This document shows positions 1-6,666 of a stretch of DNA of 10,117 nt, in pieces. The stretch is from Baffinella frigidus (taxonomy: Eukaryota; Cryptophyceae; Cryptomonadales; Baffinellaceae). Positions within the stretch are counted from its first letter, which is position 1. Every line of letters begins with the position of its first letter. The position numbers were made by a program, and so were the translations under genes. The stretch is taken from contig MU646574.1 of assembly GCA_026770585.1 (NCBI GenBank), forward strand, positions 370,892-381,008. Reading direction: 5' to 3'. Under the pieces are notes generated by a model. That model saw only the letters and a list, made by a program, of their open reading frames with translations. It was not told the DNA's origin and did no database searches.

Positions 1-32
1 CCGAAACCCAAGAACCCCCGAGACAACCCAGG

Positions 33-35
<3 letters not shown>

Positions 36-82
<47 letters not shown>
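36..82. repeat. (CT)n microsatellite
   Basis: An uninterrupted CT dinucleotide tract of about 47 bases. It is bracketed by direct copies of CCGAAACCCAAG (1-12 and 84-95), so the tract seems to have expanded inside or between two units of an older repeat. Confidence 0.95.
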
Positions 83-84
<2 letters not shown>

Positions 85-183
85 CGAAACCCAAGTACCC
101 CAGAAACCATGACGCCCCATCTGTCCCGAGGCGGGTCGACCTGGGAATGCGAGAGAGACACTGTGTCTCTCCCGAGTCTCTCA

Positions 184-254
184 CTCGAGTGCTTCACTCA
201 CGTGAGACACTCGAGAGAGTCTGTCTCGAGTGTCTCACTCACGTGAGTGAAGCA
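184..254. repeat. Inverted repeat of CTCGAGTG/CACGTGAG motifs
   Basis: Left arm 184-215 and right arm 225-254 are reverse complements apart from a 4-base insertion in the right arm, with a loop of about 9 bases. Each arm contains the palindromes CTCGAG and CACGTG. The adjoining 150-183 is rich in GAGA/TCTC. No coding potential is seen. Confidence 0.8.
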
Positions 255-273
255 CCGAAGTGCAGCTCCGGCC

Positions 274-420
274 TTTGGTAGACTGCCCCGACGGTCTTTG
301 GTAGACTGCCCCTTCGTTGCATGGGACGGCTGAGTTCTGGTCGGGGGAGTCTAGCTGCACTGCGGTGCAGCTAACTGACTCGGGGCAGTCTACCAAAACT
401 CAGCCGTCTCATGTAACGAA
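274..420. repeat. Nested fold-back element
   Basis: Outer arms 313-336 and 397-420 pair over 24 bases with two mismatches. Inside is a perfect hairpin, AGCTGCAC (353-360) with GTGCAGCT (365-372). A 16-base motif, TTTGGTAGACTGCCCC, occurs twice upstream (274-289, 297-312) and once inverted at 382-397, so the element can form alternative stems. Looks like a MITE-type or fold-back element; no target-site duplication was identified. Confidence 0.75.
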
Positions 421-472
421 AATTCGAAAACAAACTTCGATGGGGGTTCGTGCGAGAGGAGTAGGGTTCAGG

Positions 473-508
473 TGGTTGGTACCAGGCAAGGTTCGAGATG
501 ATGAGATA
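473..508 (+). repeat. Dispersed direct repeat, copy 1 of 2
   Basis: About 36 bases centred on GGTTGGTACCAGGCAAGGTT recur in the same orientation at 793-828, where they lead into the ~170-bp tandem array. The surrounding 421-647 shows no other convincing feature. Confidence 0.7.
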
Positions 509-647
509 GGAGTCTCCATCCTCAGCAAAAGCAACGGGGCCGCGAAATTTGGAATGCCCGCACCCACTCGAGGCTAGAAATGTGATTTTTTTAAGAAAAC
601 AGAAATGTAATGTTTTCAAGACGAAGAAACCTTAACAGGTGAAGGGA

Positions 648-662
648 TGTGTAGTAATTTTC
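648..662 (+). repeat. Solo half of the GTGTAGTAATTTTC fold-back core
   Basis: Matches the right half of the core found paired at 927-989, 1104-1166, 3544-3683, 4248-4328 and 5768-5881. No left partner is visible within 100 bases upstream, so this is a relic or truncated copy. Confidence 0.6.
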
Positions 663-677
663 ACACACATAGTCGCG

Positions 678-719
678 TTGGTCACGTTACTGACATATAT
701 CTGCCAGTAACGTGACCAA
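678..719. repeat. Perfect 15-bp inverted repeat
   Basis: TTGGTCACGTTACTG (678-692) and its exact reverse complement (705-719) flank a 12-base AT-rich loop. It lies just downstream of the solo half-core at 648-662 and may be part of the same decayed element. Confidence 0.85.
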
Positions 720-926
720 GCCTTGCCCGTGACTGGTACGAATTTAAAAACCCTACATTTAAAATACCCCCTCTTCCAGCCTCGAGTGGAAAGGGTTGGT
801 ACCAGGCAAGGTTAGAGATCACGAGAGAAGAGTCTTCCGTGGAAAAGAGCTCCAATTCCGCCCCTCCGTCCGGATCCACCTGACCCCATCCCGCCAGGCA
901 GTCAATTTCAATGGTTCGGAGGTCCC

Positions 927-989
927 CGAAAATTACTACACGGACGTGACTGGACGTGACTGAAAGCTCCAAACGTGTAGTAACTTTCG
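927..989. mobile_element. Small fold-back (MITE-like) element, core family copy B
   Basis: Terminal inverted repeats CGAAAATTACTACACG (927-942) and CGTGTAGTAACTTTCG (974-989) differ at one position. The loop carries two tandem GGACGTGACT motifs. Total 63 bp. It is one of five paired copies of this core in the window. No protein is encoded, so mobility would depend on a transposase from elsewhere. Confidence 0.75.
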
Positions 990-1103
990 ATGAGAGAAGA
1001 CTCTTATCTTAAAAAGAGCTCCAGTTCCTCCCCTCCGTCTGGATCCACCTGATCGCATCCAACCAGGCATTTAATTTAAATTGTTCGTAGGTCCCCGCAC
1101 GCA

Positions 1104-1166
1104 CGAAAATTACTACACGGACGGGACTGGACGTGACTAAAACCTCCAAAAGTGTAGCAACTTTTG
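1104..1166. mobile_element. Small fold-back (MITE-like) element, core family copy C
   Basis: Left arm begins at CGAAAATTACTACACG (1104); right arm GTGTAGCAACTTTTG (1152-1166) is more diverged. Same 63-bp length and loop motif as the copy at 927, since both lie in successive units of the tandem repeat. Confidence 0.7.
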
Positions 1167-1247
1167 AGCAGGCGGGGCCCTCCGAACCTTTGAAGTTACC
1201 AGCTCTTCTCCGCCGTCTGGATCCACCTGATCGAGGCTTGCTGGAGT

Positions 1248-1415
1248 TTCATAGGGTAACGGCCTGAAAATGGGGTAGTTGGGCCTACGGGATTGCCTAG
1301 GACCTCCTACCGTAGGCCGAGACTTTTTGGTCCTAGGATCCCTCGGCCTACAGTAGGAGGTCCTAGGCAATACCGTAGGCCTAACTACCCCATTTTCAGG
1401 CCGTTAGCCTATGAA
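1248..1415. mobile_element. 168-bp fold-back element, TAGGCCTACGG family, full copy 1
   Basis: Arms 1248-1321 and 1342-1415 (74 bases each) are near-perfect reverse complements around a 20-base loop containing TCCTAGGA. Sub-motifs in each arm are TAGGGTAAC, CCTGAAAATGGGGTAGTT, GGCCTACGG, CCTAGGACCTCCTAC and CGTAGGCCGAG. A second full copy is at 5564-5727 and half copies are at 8331-8410 and 9781-9870. No ORF; a non-autonomous element. Confidence 0.85.
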
Positions 1416-1756
1416 GTTAGTCGCGTGTTCTAATAAACTCTATATCCGCAGCCGTACATCAGGAAACTGGGGAATCAACTTCCAGTCTCAACAGTTTGAG
1501 GAGTCCATTTAAAATCCTGCAGCACCACACAGCGGACTTCGAAGCGATCTTGGATAACCCCTAAGCGATAAGACCCAGGACCCTACGGTAGGCAACCCGT
1601 AGGGACATAGGGGGGTTCCTCCGGATAAGGTAACGGAAACTCGCCCCGAAATGGGCCGAAAATCCCTTCGTAGCCCGCTGTGTGGCTAGGGAGTAGTTCG
1701 ATCGATAAATTCCCTCTCCTCTCCACCGAGCCTAGCTCCTTAATGTGGACGTGCCT
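1416..1756. other. Stretch without recognised gene
   Basis: The only repeat-like motif is at 1581-1610, where CCTACGGTAGG is followed by CAACCCGTAGGG. It resembles the inner arm of the 168-bp fold-backs and a similar fragment at 6596-6618. The minus-strand open frame here shows no recognisable domain and overlaps a dispersed repeat, so I do not call it a gene. Confidence 0.5.
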
Positions 1757-1800
1757 GTGTAAAGTCACTCCGGTCATCCTACACGGGGTGGTATCCCCAG
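1757..1800 (-). repeat. Truncated copy of the CTGGGGATA fold-back
   Basis: Reverse-complement match, with about one mismatch, to the fold-back at 6928-6987. It keeps the interior and one GTATCCCCAG terminus but lacks the other terminus. Confidence 0.75.
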
Positions 1801-1882
1801 AGGGATAGGCCACGTGATGAAAACACGTCATCGCGGAAAGCGCTACCGGGGCCTCCATGGGGGGGCATACATGCCGGCCGTG

Positions 1883-1966
1883 CTGGCATAAGTCAACATC
1901 TCTCCGGCATAAGTCAACGTCTCTCCGGCATAAGTCAACGTCTCTCCGGCATAAGTCACCGTCTCT
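1883..1966. repeat. Four-unit 21-bp tandem repeat
   Basis: The unit CCGGCATAAGTCAACGTCTCT is repeated four times with slight variation (1883, 1904, 1925, 1946). The 21-bp period keeps frame; the minus strand would read a heptad of the TYAGETL type. No other sign of a gene around it. Confidence 0.9.
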
Positions 1967-2219
1967 CTCTCCAGGGCGGGTGGAACCTCTTCGCGGCCCT
2001 CACTAGATGTTACCTCAGATTTGGGTGGGACGTCGAGCCACATCTGAGCCCAACTCACTTTTAGGGGTTCAGCATACTGGTTGTTGACACGAAAAACTTG
2101 AGGTGGACAAAATAGACAGTGTTCGGGGCTGGGACTAAACCGTGACGAGCGTGCTCCCACCGCCCTCGGAGCGTGAGGGGATCGCGACGGCGATGCGGTT
2201 GTGTTTCACTGGGCGGGTG
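1967..2219. other. Stretch without recognised feature
   Basis: Moderately GC-rich DNA between the 21-bp array and the first unit of the complex repeat. The minus-strand frame continues through to 2160 but carries no domain I recognise, so no gene is called. Confidence 0.4.
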
Positions 2220-2769
2220 GACGTTTCTTCGAATGCCCGCACGATTTCGCTGCGGGGGGAGGGGCGGATACGTTAGTGTGTCTGTGCGTGAGAGAGAGAG
2301 AGAGAGAGAGGGAGGGAGGGAGGGAGAGAGCGAGCGAGTGAGCAAGAGAGAGAGTGGGTCGAAAGCATCTGGCGGAAGGACGTGTCTTCCAACGCTCTGA
2401 CAATCTCCGGGGACGTTTCTTCGAATGCCCGCACGATTTCGCTGCGGGTAGATGTTTTGGGGTTTGGGATTTAGGGCTTACGGTTGAGGGGTTGTGGTTT
2501 AGGGTTAACGGTTCAGGGCGGAGAGACGTGTCTTCGATTGCCCTCACGATCTCCCTGCGGGTAGATGTTTTGGGGTTTGGGATTTAGGGCTTACGGTTGA
2601 GGGGTTGTGGTTTGGGGTTAACGGTTGAGGGCGGAGGGATGTTTCTTCGAATGCTCGCACGATTTCGCTGCGGGGGGAGGGGCGGATGAGTTTGTGCCTG
2701 AGAGAGAGAGAGAGAGAGAGCGAGATAGCTCGAGAGAGGGAGAGGGGGGAGGAGGGAGGGAGGGGGAGA
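2220..2769 (+). repeat. Complex tandem repeat: 113-bp units flanked by GA-tract units
   Basis: GACGTTTCTTCGAATGCCCG-like landmarks start at 2220, 2412, 2525 and 2638. The last three are exactly 113 bases apart. The internal 113-bp units (2412-2524, 2525-2637) contain degenerate telomere-like GGTTTAGGGTTAACGG. The outer two units instead run into GCTGCGGGGGGAGGGGCGGA and a purine tract with (GA)n at 2290-2312 and 2700-2720. A partial unit lies at 2376-2411. Not coding: open frames here are Ser/Leu or Arg/Glu-rich products of the GA tracts. Confidence 0.85.
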
Positions 2770-2873
2770 TAAACCCCACATGTCTGCGCCCCCTGTTCCT
2801 CACCAGTCAAGAATTGCATGGCATAGCTCTTGTCTCTGAGGTGGGCCCGTTTCTCGATGCTTACAGGGGGTTT

Positions 2874-2945
2874 GTATCACTCAACTCCAGGCTCAAAGGC
2901 CTCGTGTAGGACCTGTATCGAGAGTAATAAAGCAGAAGAAAGAAG
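2874..2945 (+). mobile_element. SINE-like repeat with A/G-rich tail, copy 1
   Basis: The 50-base stretch from TATCACTCAA to TATCGAGAG is colinear, without indels, with the minus strand at 8201-8314 and 8624-8739. All three then read AGAGYAATAAAG followed by a GAA-rich tail. A fixed 3' sequence plus a simple-repeat tail suggests a short retroposon, but the 5' end and target-site duplication are not resolved here. Confidence 0.5.
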
Positions 2946-2980
2946 CATCGCATGGGAACGGGTGCACCTTCCACGGGACG

Positions 2981-3176
2981 TAGAGCGGTTTTCTCATCTG
3001 TCGGCCGCGACCCGGGATGAAATCATGAACAAGGGCTCCAATTCCAGCCACTTTTGACGTTTTTGTCAAAACCTAAAACTCTAAAACTTCAGAATCACGC
3101 CAAAAGTGGCCGGAATTGGAGCCCTTGTTCATGATTTCATCCCGGGTCGCGGCCGACAGATGAGAAAACCGCTCTA
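2981..3176. mobile_element. 192-bp fold-back element with TA target-site duplication
   Basis: Arms 2981-3056 and 3101-3176 match as reverse complements at 75 of 76 positions around a 44-base loop, so the element is young. TA lies at both ends (2981-2982, 3175-3176). Removing the element and one TA gives GGGACGTAATGCAA, which occurs intact at 3373-3386 and with one change at 3190-3203. TA duplication is typical of Tc1/mariner-type MITEs. No ORF is inside. Confidence 0.85.
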
Positions 3177-3188
3177 ATGCAACCGATG

Positions 3189-3389
3189 GGGGACGCAATG
3201 CAAATTCATGAGCGGGACGACTCAATTTAAACCGTGTTTTTGCTATCTTGGGATGGGTTTTCGTATATATTAAAGCTGTGTCGAAGCTAATCTAGCAAAA
3301 CAAGAGAGTCACCACCCTTACGATAGCATAAAAGGCGGTTTAAATTGAGTCGCCCCGCACACTAAAATCACGGGGACGTAATGCAAGTT
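3189..3389. mobile_element. Fold-back element flanked by 18-bp direct repeats
   Basis: Inverted arms 3212-3247 and 3322-3358 share GACTCAATTTAAACCG and TTGCTATC-like ends around a 74-base loop. Near-direct repeats, GGGGACGCAATGCAAATT (3189-3206) and GGGGACGTAATGCAAGTT (3372-3389), match at 16 of 18 positions and bracket it. They are either an old long target duplication or members of a local tandem repeat that also provided the target of the fold-back at 2981. The right copy overlaps the stop codon of the UVR gene. Confidence 0.65.
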
Positions 3390-4171
3390 ACCCGCGGAGC
3401 TTTGCAGCCCGGGGGAAGTCCTCCTCTGCGATCGCCGCTGCGAGAGAAGTCATCCGCCCCAGCACCGGGTCTTGCGCCCGGAGAAGCCGCCCCCTGCAGG
3501 TCGATGGATTCAGTGCCATCATCCACGACGCGACCCCCCACCATAATCTCCATACAAGTATTAATTAATTGCTTTCGGTGCAACGAAGTTTACTACACAA
3601 ACGCTTTACTATTACTTTTATGAGAAAATCGTGTAGTAATTTTCGTTGCCAAAAGCAATTAATTAATACTTGTATGGAGATTAACCAGGTGCAGTCCCAC
3701 CAGACGTGCTCGCTAGATGGTGACGAGAGAACGAGTCGAAGCACACCCCTGCCCAGCTGGACAGGTTGGAACGTCCGGGGGAGAGCACCTGTCCCGCAAT
3801 TCCGCCGCCATGGAGAAGTTCTCCACCTCTACTGCCTCCCGCAGCGCGATTTTGTTTCTGATCACCGCCCCGACCCAGCGCTCCTCTCCCTCCTCCCCGC
3901 TGTTGATTCCTGACGTCTCCCGCCCCGTCGCTGCTCCGCCCCCCCCGACGCCGCCCTGCAAACACATCTGCGCGCGGCCGGCGACCCGCCACGCCGTCCC
4001 CGCCACCAGACGGTGCCGCCGAGGCACGGAGGATCCTGATCCGCTGATCCACCCGCAGCGTGTTGCACAGCGTATCGCTGCGCCAAGATCCGGAGCGAAC
4101 GCTCCTGAACTCCCGATGAGGAGGCATGCAGCGAGCGTGAACAGCAGCGGGGGAGGAGGCGTTCTAGACAT
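3388..4171 (-). CDS. Plastid-targeted protein with two UVR motifs (spliced)
   Basis: The proposed model is exon 1 at 4171-3789, an intron at 3788-3494 (AG|GTGCTC donor, CTGCAG|G acceptor, phase 2), exon 2 from 3493, and stop TAA at 3390-3388, giving 162 residues. Residues 1-24 form a signal peptide (hydrophobic LLFTLAACLLIG) ending SSGA^FAP, the complex-plastid import motif. An Arg-rich transit-like region follows, up to about residue 69 (GRAQMC). UVR motif 1 spans ~108-128 (LREAVEVENFSMAAELRD) and UVR motif 2 spans ~143-161 (SLAAAIAEEDFPRAAKLR). They are joined by a linker containing LRAQDPV, which becomes continuous only after splicing. UVR motifs mediate protein contacts in UvrB/UvrC, ClpC-type ATPases and plastid ClpF/Executer-type proteins, so a stromal adaptor role is an inference. 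An in-frame ATG at 4216 would put a polar stretch before the signal peptide, so 4171 is preferred. GTAACT over the stop could be another donor, leading to unseen 3' exons. Confidence 0.7.
3494..3788 (-). other. Intron of the UVR gene, containing a fold-back element
   Basis: Inferred from donor GTGCTC, acceptor CTGCAG and restoration of a continuous double-UVR reading frame with matching phase. It is 295 bases long, of which about 140 are the fold-back at 3544-3683. Another acceptor-like site, preceded by a pyrimidine-rich stretch, lies at 3713, but it leads into the fold-back and an early stop. Confidence 0.6.
3544..3683. mobile_element. Fold-back element in the intron, core family copy D
   Basis: Inverted arms run from 3545 to the core GAAGTTTACTACAC (left) and from the core GTGTAGTAATTTTCGTTG (3631-3648) to 3682. 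The outer stems (ATCTCCATACAAGTATTAAT and complement, about 35 bp) pair almost perfectly and are unrelated to the outer stems of other core copies. TA flanks both ends (3544-3545, 3682-3683), compatible with a TA duplication. Confidence 0.8.
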
Positions 4172-4362
4172 CGCTGCCCGCTGGGGGGGGCGCCGAAGGC
4201 GAAGGAGATCATCCATGCCCGAGCGATTTGATGGTCAAATCGCGCTTTCCGATTTGCAACGAAAATTACTACACAATTGCTTTGGGACGTGACCGGTGTG
4301 TAGTAATTTTGGCGCAAAACGAATCGGAGATCCCCGAAATCGTATTCAGGGCAAATCTGGGC
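4172..4362. promoter_or_regulatory. Divergent intergenic region, putative bidirectional promoter
   Basis: About 190 bases separate the start codons of the minus-strand UVR gene (4171) and the plus-strand small membrane protein gene (4363), so both promoters and 5' UTRs should lie here. No clear TATA box. It contains a 9-bp hairpin, GCGATTTGA/TCAAATCGC (4223-4243), and fold-back copy E (4248-4328), which occupies about 40% of the gap. Confidence 0.45.
4248..4328. mobile_element. Fold-back element in a divergent promoter, core family copy E
   Basis: Outer ends TCCGATT (4248-4254) and AATCGGA (4322-4328) enclose cores CAACGAAAATTACTACAC and GTGTAGTAATTTTGGCG. The loop contains GGGACGTGACCGG, matching the loop motif of copies B and C. 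No TA duplication is seen at the outer ends. Confidence 0.75.
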
Positions 4363-4736
4363 ATGGCTGATTCTATTCGCGTCCGGCGCGCCAAGGCGGG
4401 ATTCGTCGCGTTTCTGGGCGGTGTCGCCCTCTGTACGGCTGCGGTGTTCATCTGCCGAGAGCAGGGTGTGCTGCAGCGGGGCGAAGGGAGGGCAACTGAG
4501 CTGCAGGAGAGAGGGTACGGGACCGCTGGTGACGTGTGGAGTCCGGAAACCGAGGTGACGTGCCCGCACCAGCGAGATTTCTTGCGTGACGTGTTGGTAT
4601 TGTCCGTGTGAGTGTAGGATCCCCCGCGTCCGGGGGGTCCGACCCCGGGGCGCCTGCATCGACCGCCTCCTCGGGAAGCGATTTCGGGAAAGATGGCAAG
4701 AAGATCAGAGAACTGCAGTCCCCCGGACGCGGTTGA
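4363..4736 (+). CDS. Small single-pass membrane protein (probably spliced)
   Basis: ATG at 4363 sits in a good context (GGGCATGGCT). Residues 1-12 are basic (SIRVRRAK), 13-30 form one hydrophobic segment (GFVAFLGGVALCTAAVFI), then comes a charged tail (REQGVLQRGEGRATELQER). Unspliced, it stops at 4609-4611 (82 residues). An alternative with donor GG|GTACGG (4515) and acceptor GTGTGAG|T (4612) gives a 98-base intron and a 91-residue protein ending FGKDGKKIRELQSPGRG, stop 4734-4736. An acceptor at 4617 would use another frame, to about 4828. The N-terminal membrane anchor plus LQxG-type tail loosely recalls PET117-like cytochrome oxidase assembly factors, but the match is weak and I assign no function. 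Exon 2 ends with CCCCCGGACGCGG (4720-4732), the inverse of 4624-4636. Divergent from the UVR gene. Confidence 0.5.
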
Positions 4737-4833
4737 CGTCCCTTGACCCTACACCCTACACCAGGTTGTTAGTCGCCCGGGAAGGAGTGTGCAGGAGCTC
4801 CAGAGGGAGAACTCGCAGGCAAACCTAAACCCT

Positions 4834-5089
4834 AAACCCAATACCCTGAACCCTGCACAAAGAACCCTGAACCCCGAACCCTTTATAAATCCTGAACCCA
4901 ACACCCTAAACCCTGAACCCTGCACCCTGAACCCTAACCCCTAAACTCTAACCCCTAACCCCTAACCCCCAACCCCCAACCCCTAGCCCCCAACCCCAAC
5001 CCCCTCACCCCTACACCCTAAACCTCAAACCCTACACCAGAACGAGCAGTCCACGTGGGCAAAAGAGTTCTGGGTCTCGCCCGTAATGA
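4834..5089 (-). repeat. Telomere-like long terminal repeat, copy alpha
   Basis: Inverted counterpart of 7195-7443. The inner ~50 bases are unique-looking (CCAGAACGAGCAGTCCACGT then AAAAGAGTTCTGGGTCTCGC). The outer ~200 bases are degenerate CCCTAAA/CCCTGAA/CCCCTAA repeats, C-rich on the plus strand. Further CCCTAAACC runs continue to 4821. It begins about 100 bases after the small membrane protein gene. Confidence 0.9.
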
Positions 5090-5393
5090 CCCCGCACGAA
5101 CCCGAGTCCGCGCCGCACCGAGACGCCGTCTGGCACGACACCGCCCACCAGCCCTCCGAGGTGGCTCAAATCGTGCTCTGGAACAGATCCCCAAAAGTTG
5201 ATTTCCCCGTGAAAACGTGTCAACATTTGACCTAGCATCGGGGTCAAAAGTGACCCCGATGCAAAGGCAACCCCAAAAGCTTCCAGGGCACTATTTGAGC
5301 TGCATCCAAGGGCTAGTGGGCCGCACAGGCCCCGTCGACAACGAAGGGGGTAGCTAGCCCCACCCAAAATTCTCAAATCGCCCCCCGTACCTC
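5090..5393. other. Non-coding stretch with a perfect hairpin at 5235-5262
   Basis: GCATCGGGGTCA (5235-5246) and TGACCCCGATGC (5251-5262) form a 12-bp perfect stem with loop AAAG. A related GGGGGTCAA/TTGACCCCC hairpin is at 9571-9590. No gene is recognised in the rest. Confidence 0.7.
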
Positions 5394-5543
5394 CCACCAA
5401 CCCTCACGGTGGGACCAAATCGACAATTTTTGATGTCCCAATTCCTATGGAAAATGGCTCCACCATAGGCGAATTTGCCTGGCTGCCCGGGTAAATCTGA
5501 GATTTTAAAATCGACGATTTGGTTCTCCCGTGAGGGTTGGTGG
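5394..5543. mobile_element. 150-bp fold-back element
   Basis: Arms 5394-5430 and 5507-5543 (37 bases, few mismatches) begin with CCACCAACCCTCACGG and its complement and contain ACCAAATCG. The 76-base loop has its own 7-bp inverted repeat CCTATGG/CCATAGG (5444-5450, 5463-5469). No clear TA duplication at the ends. Non-coding. Confidence 0.8.
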
Positions 5544-5563
5544 TCTTTCACAGAGGTCAAGCT

Positions 5564-5727
5564 AATGGGGTAACTGCCTGAAAATGGGGTAGTTAGGCCT
5601 ACGGGATTGCCTAAGACCTCCTACCGTAGGCCGAGACTTTTTGGTCCTAGGATCCCTCGGCCTACGGTAGGAGGTCCTAGGCAATGCCGTATGCCTAACT
5701 ACCCCGTTTTCAGGCCGTTAGCCTATG
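5564..5727. mobile_element. Fold-back element, TAGGCCTACGG family, full copy 2
   Basis: Colinear with 1250-1413 over the full length, including the loop ACTTTTTGGTCCTAGGATCC. Arms are 5564-5635 and 5656-5727. The left tip has diverged (AATGGGGTAACT instead of CATAGGGTAACG), so this copy is slightly older or has lost selection for tip pairing. Confidence 0.85.
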
Positions 5728-5767
5728 AAAGCCTCATCGACGGCGCGGCAAGCTTATCCGGAAAACA

Positions 5768-5881
5768 CCTATGTTTCTTTCGTTTGATGGCAATGAAAAT
5801 GACTACACAATTCGTTCTTACTGGTAATGTTAAATCATTCGTGTAGTGTTTTTCATTGGAATCAAATGACAGAAAAATAGG
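5768..5881. mobile_element. Fold-back element, core family copy F
   Basis: The core CAATGAAAATGACTACAC (5791-5808) pairs with GTGTAGTGTTTTTCATTG (5841-5858). Outer stems TGTTTCTTTCGTTTGATGG and its partner up to 5877 pair imperfectly and differ from those of copies D and E. TA is present on both sides (5770-5771, 5878-5879), compatible with a TA duplication. Confidence 0.7.
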
Positions 5882-6016
5882 GTTCCCCAGATAAGGCTGC
5901 TACAGGATACAGGAGACCTTTACAGGAGACCCTTGCGATTGTGGGGCACAGGGCGGAGTGCCGGACACGAGCGCACCCCAAGGCAAATTTGGCAACTTAA
6001 GGTTATTTTGCCCACA

Positions 6017-6332
6017 GGGCGATCAGAATCTGATCGCCCCGTGATGAATTGATTCTGGTACTAAATGGCCTTACAAGTATTATAGTGGTACAAAACGTGT
6101 CAACTTTTGCGATGAAGGGTTATTCAGCATTTGACCCCGGGTAGGCTCCTGTCCGGAAGTGTTTTCGAATGCCGCAGGATAAAGGCTAGTCGCCCCCTCC
6201 TGCGCTGTTTCCCCCCACCCTGGAGGGGACTTGCGGCCAATCCCGAATAACCCTTTATCGCAAAAGTTGACATGATTTATACCACTAAAATACATATTAG
6301 ACCTTTTTTTACCAGATCCATTCATCACGGGG
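6017..6332. mobile_element. ~296-bp fold-back element with an adjoining hairpin
   Basis: Arms 6037-6125 and 6245-6332 (about 88 bases) pair with scattered mismatches; the innermost parts (GTCAACTTTTGCGAT, AAGGGTTATTC) are best conserved. The loop is 119 bases, GC-rich and non-coding. A hairpin overlaps the left end (GGGCGATCAG/CTGATCGCCC, 6017-6039) and another abuts the right end (GCCGCA/TGCGGC, 6335-6347). Confidence 0.8.
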
Positions 6333-6665
6333 CAGCCGCATTGCGGCCGCATCTCAAGGGGAGTTGACTTAAGAATGCTCAAAATACCACAATGTTCCAT
6401 CCAGGGTGGTTGGCGATCTCAAATCGCCAAAGGTCCCCCTTTGCCTCTTTGACGCCTGTTTACCCTTTTTTCAGACTGCGCGGCTGGGCGTTGTGGAGGC
6501 GCGGCAACAGTGCCCCACCAGCAACCCGTAGCAGCTTTTACCGGATCCTCCCAAGGATTCGGGTGTTTGATTTTTTTTTAAATCATTCGTATGATCCTAC
6601 GGTAGGAAACCCTAGGGATCTCGAATTGCTGACGGGAGATACCGAATAGTTTTTTTCGGTTTCGC
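6333..6665. other. Non-coding stretch with small hairpin and repeat fragment
   Basis: TTGGCGAT/ATCGCCAA forms an 8-bp hairpin at 6410-6430. At 6596-6618, CCTACGGTAGG followed by AAACCCTAGGG is a fragment of the TAGGCC fold-back family. No recognisable gene. Confidence 0.5.
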
Positions 6666-6666
6666 T

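Larger units (their letters stand above)
819..1235 (+). repeat. Tandem repeat, ~169-178 bp period, about 2.3 units
   Basis: The landmark GGATCCACCTGA and its flanks recur at 872, 1041 and 1219, giving spacings of 169 and 178. Units 1 and 2 share GAGCTCCA(A/G)TTCC, CCCTCCGTC and a trailing fold-back (927-989, 1104-1166). Unit 3 keeps only about 35 bases, 1201-1235. The array expanded with the fold-back already inside it. Confidence 0.85.

Noticed and set aside
1883-1966. Possible CRISPR array
   Set aside because: The 21-bp units are contiguous with no spacers, and the context is eukaryotic.
1583-2160. Minus-strand open frames including a TYAGETL heptad repeat
   Set aside because: They overlap a dispersed fold-back fragment and the 21-bp array, have no recognisable domain, and show no clear start context or splice structure. 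A real repeat protein cannot be excluded.
2173-2819. Several overlapping open frames with Arg-Glu or Ser-Leu runs
   Set aside because: These are products of the GA tracts and the 113-bp tandem units; the same peptide fragments recur from unit to unit.
3717-4292. Plus-strand open frame antisense to the UVR gene
   Set aside because: The minus strand carries a signal peptide, an FAP motif and UVR motifs; the plus-strand frame is a GC-rich shadow.
3862-4659. 265-residue minus-strand open frame spanning both divergent genes
   Set aside because: It is antisense to the small membrane protein gene, out of frame with the UVR gene, and runs through a fold-back. No domain is visible.
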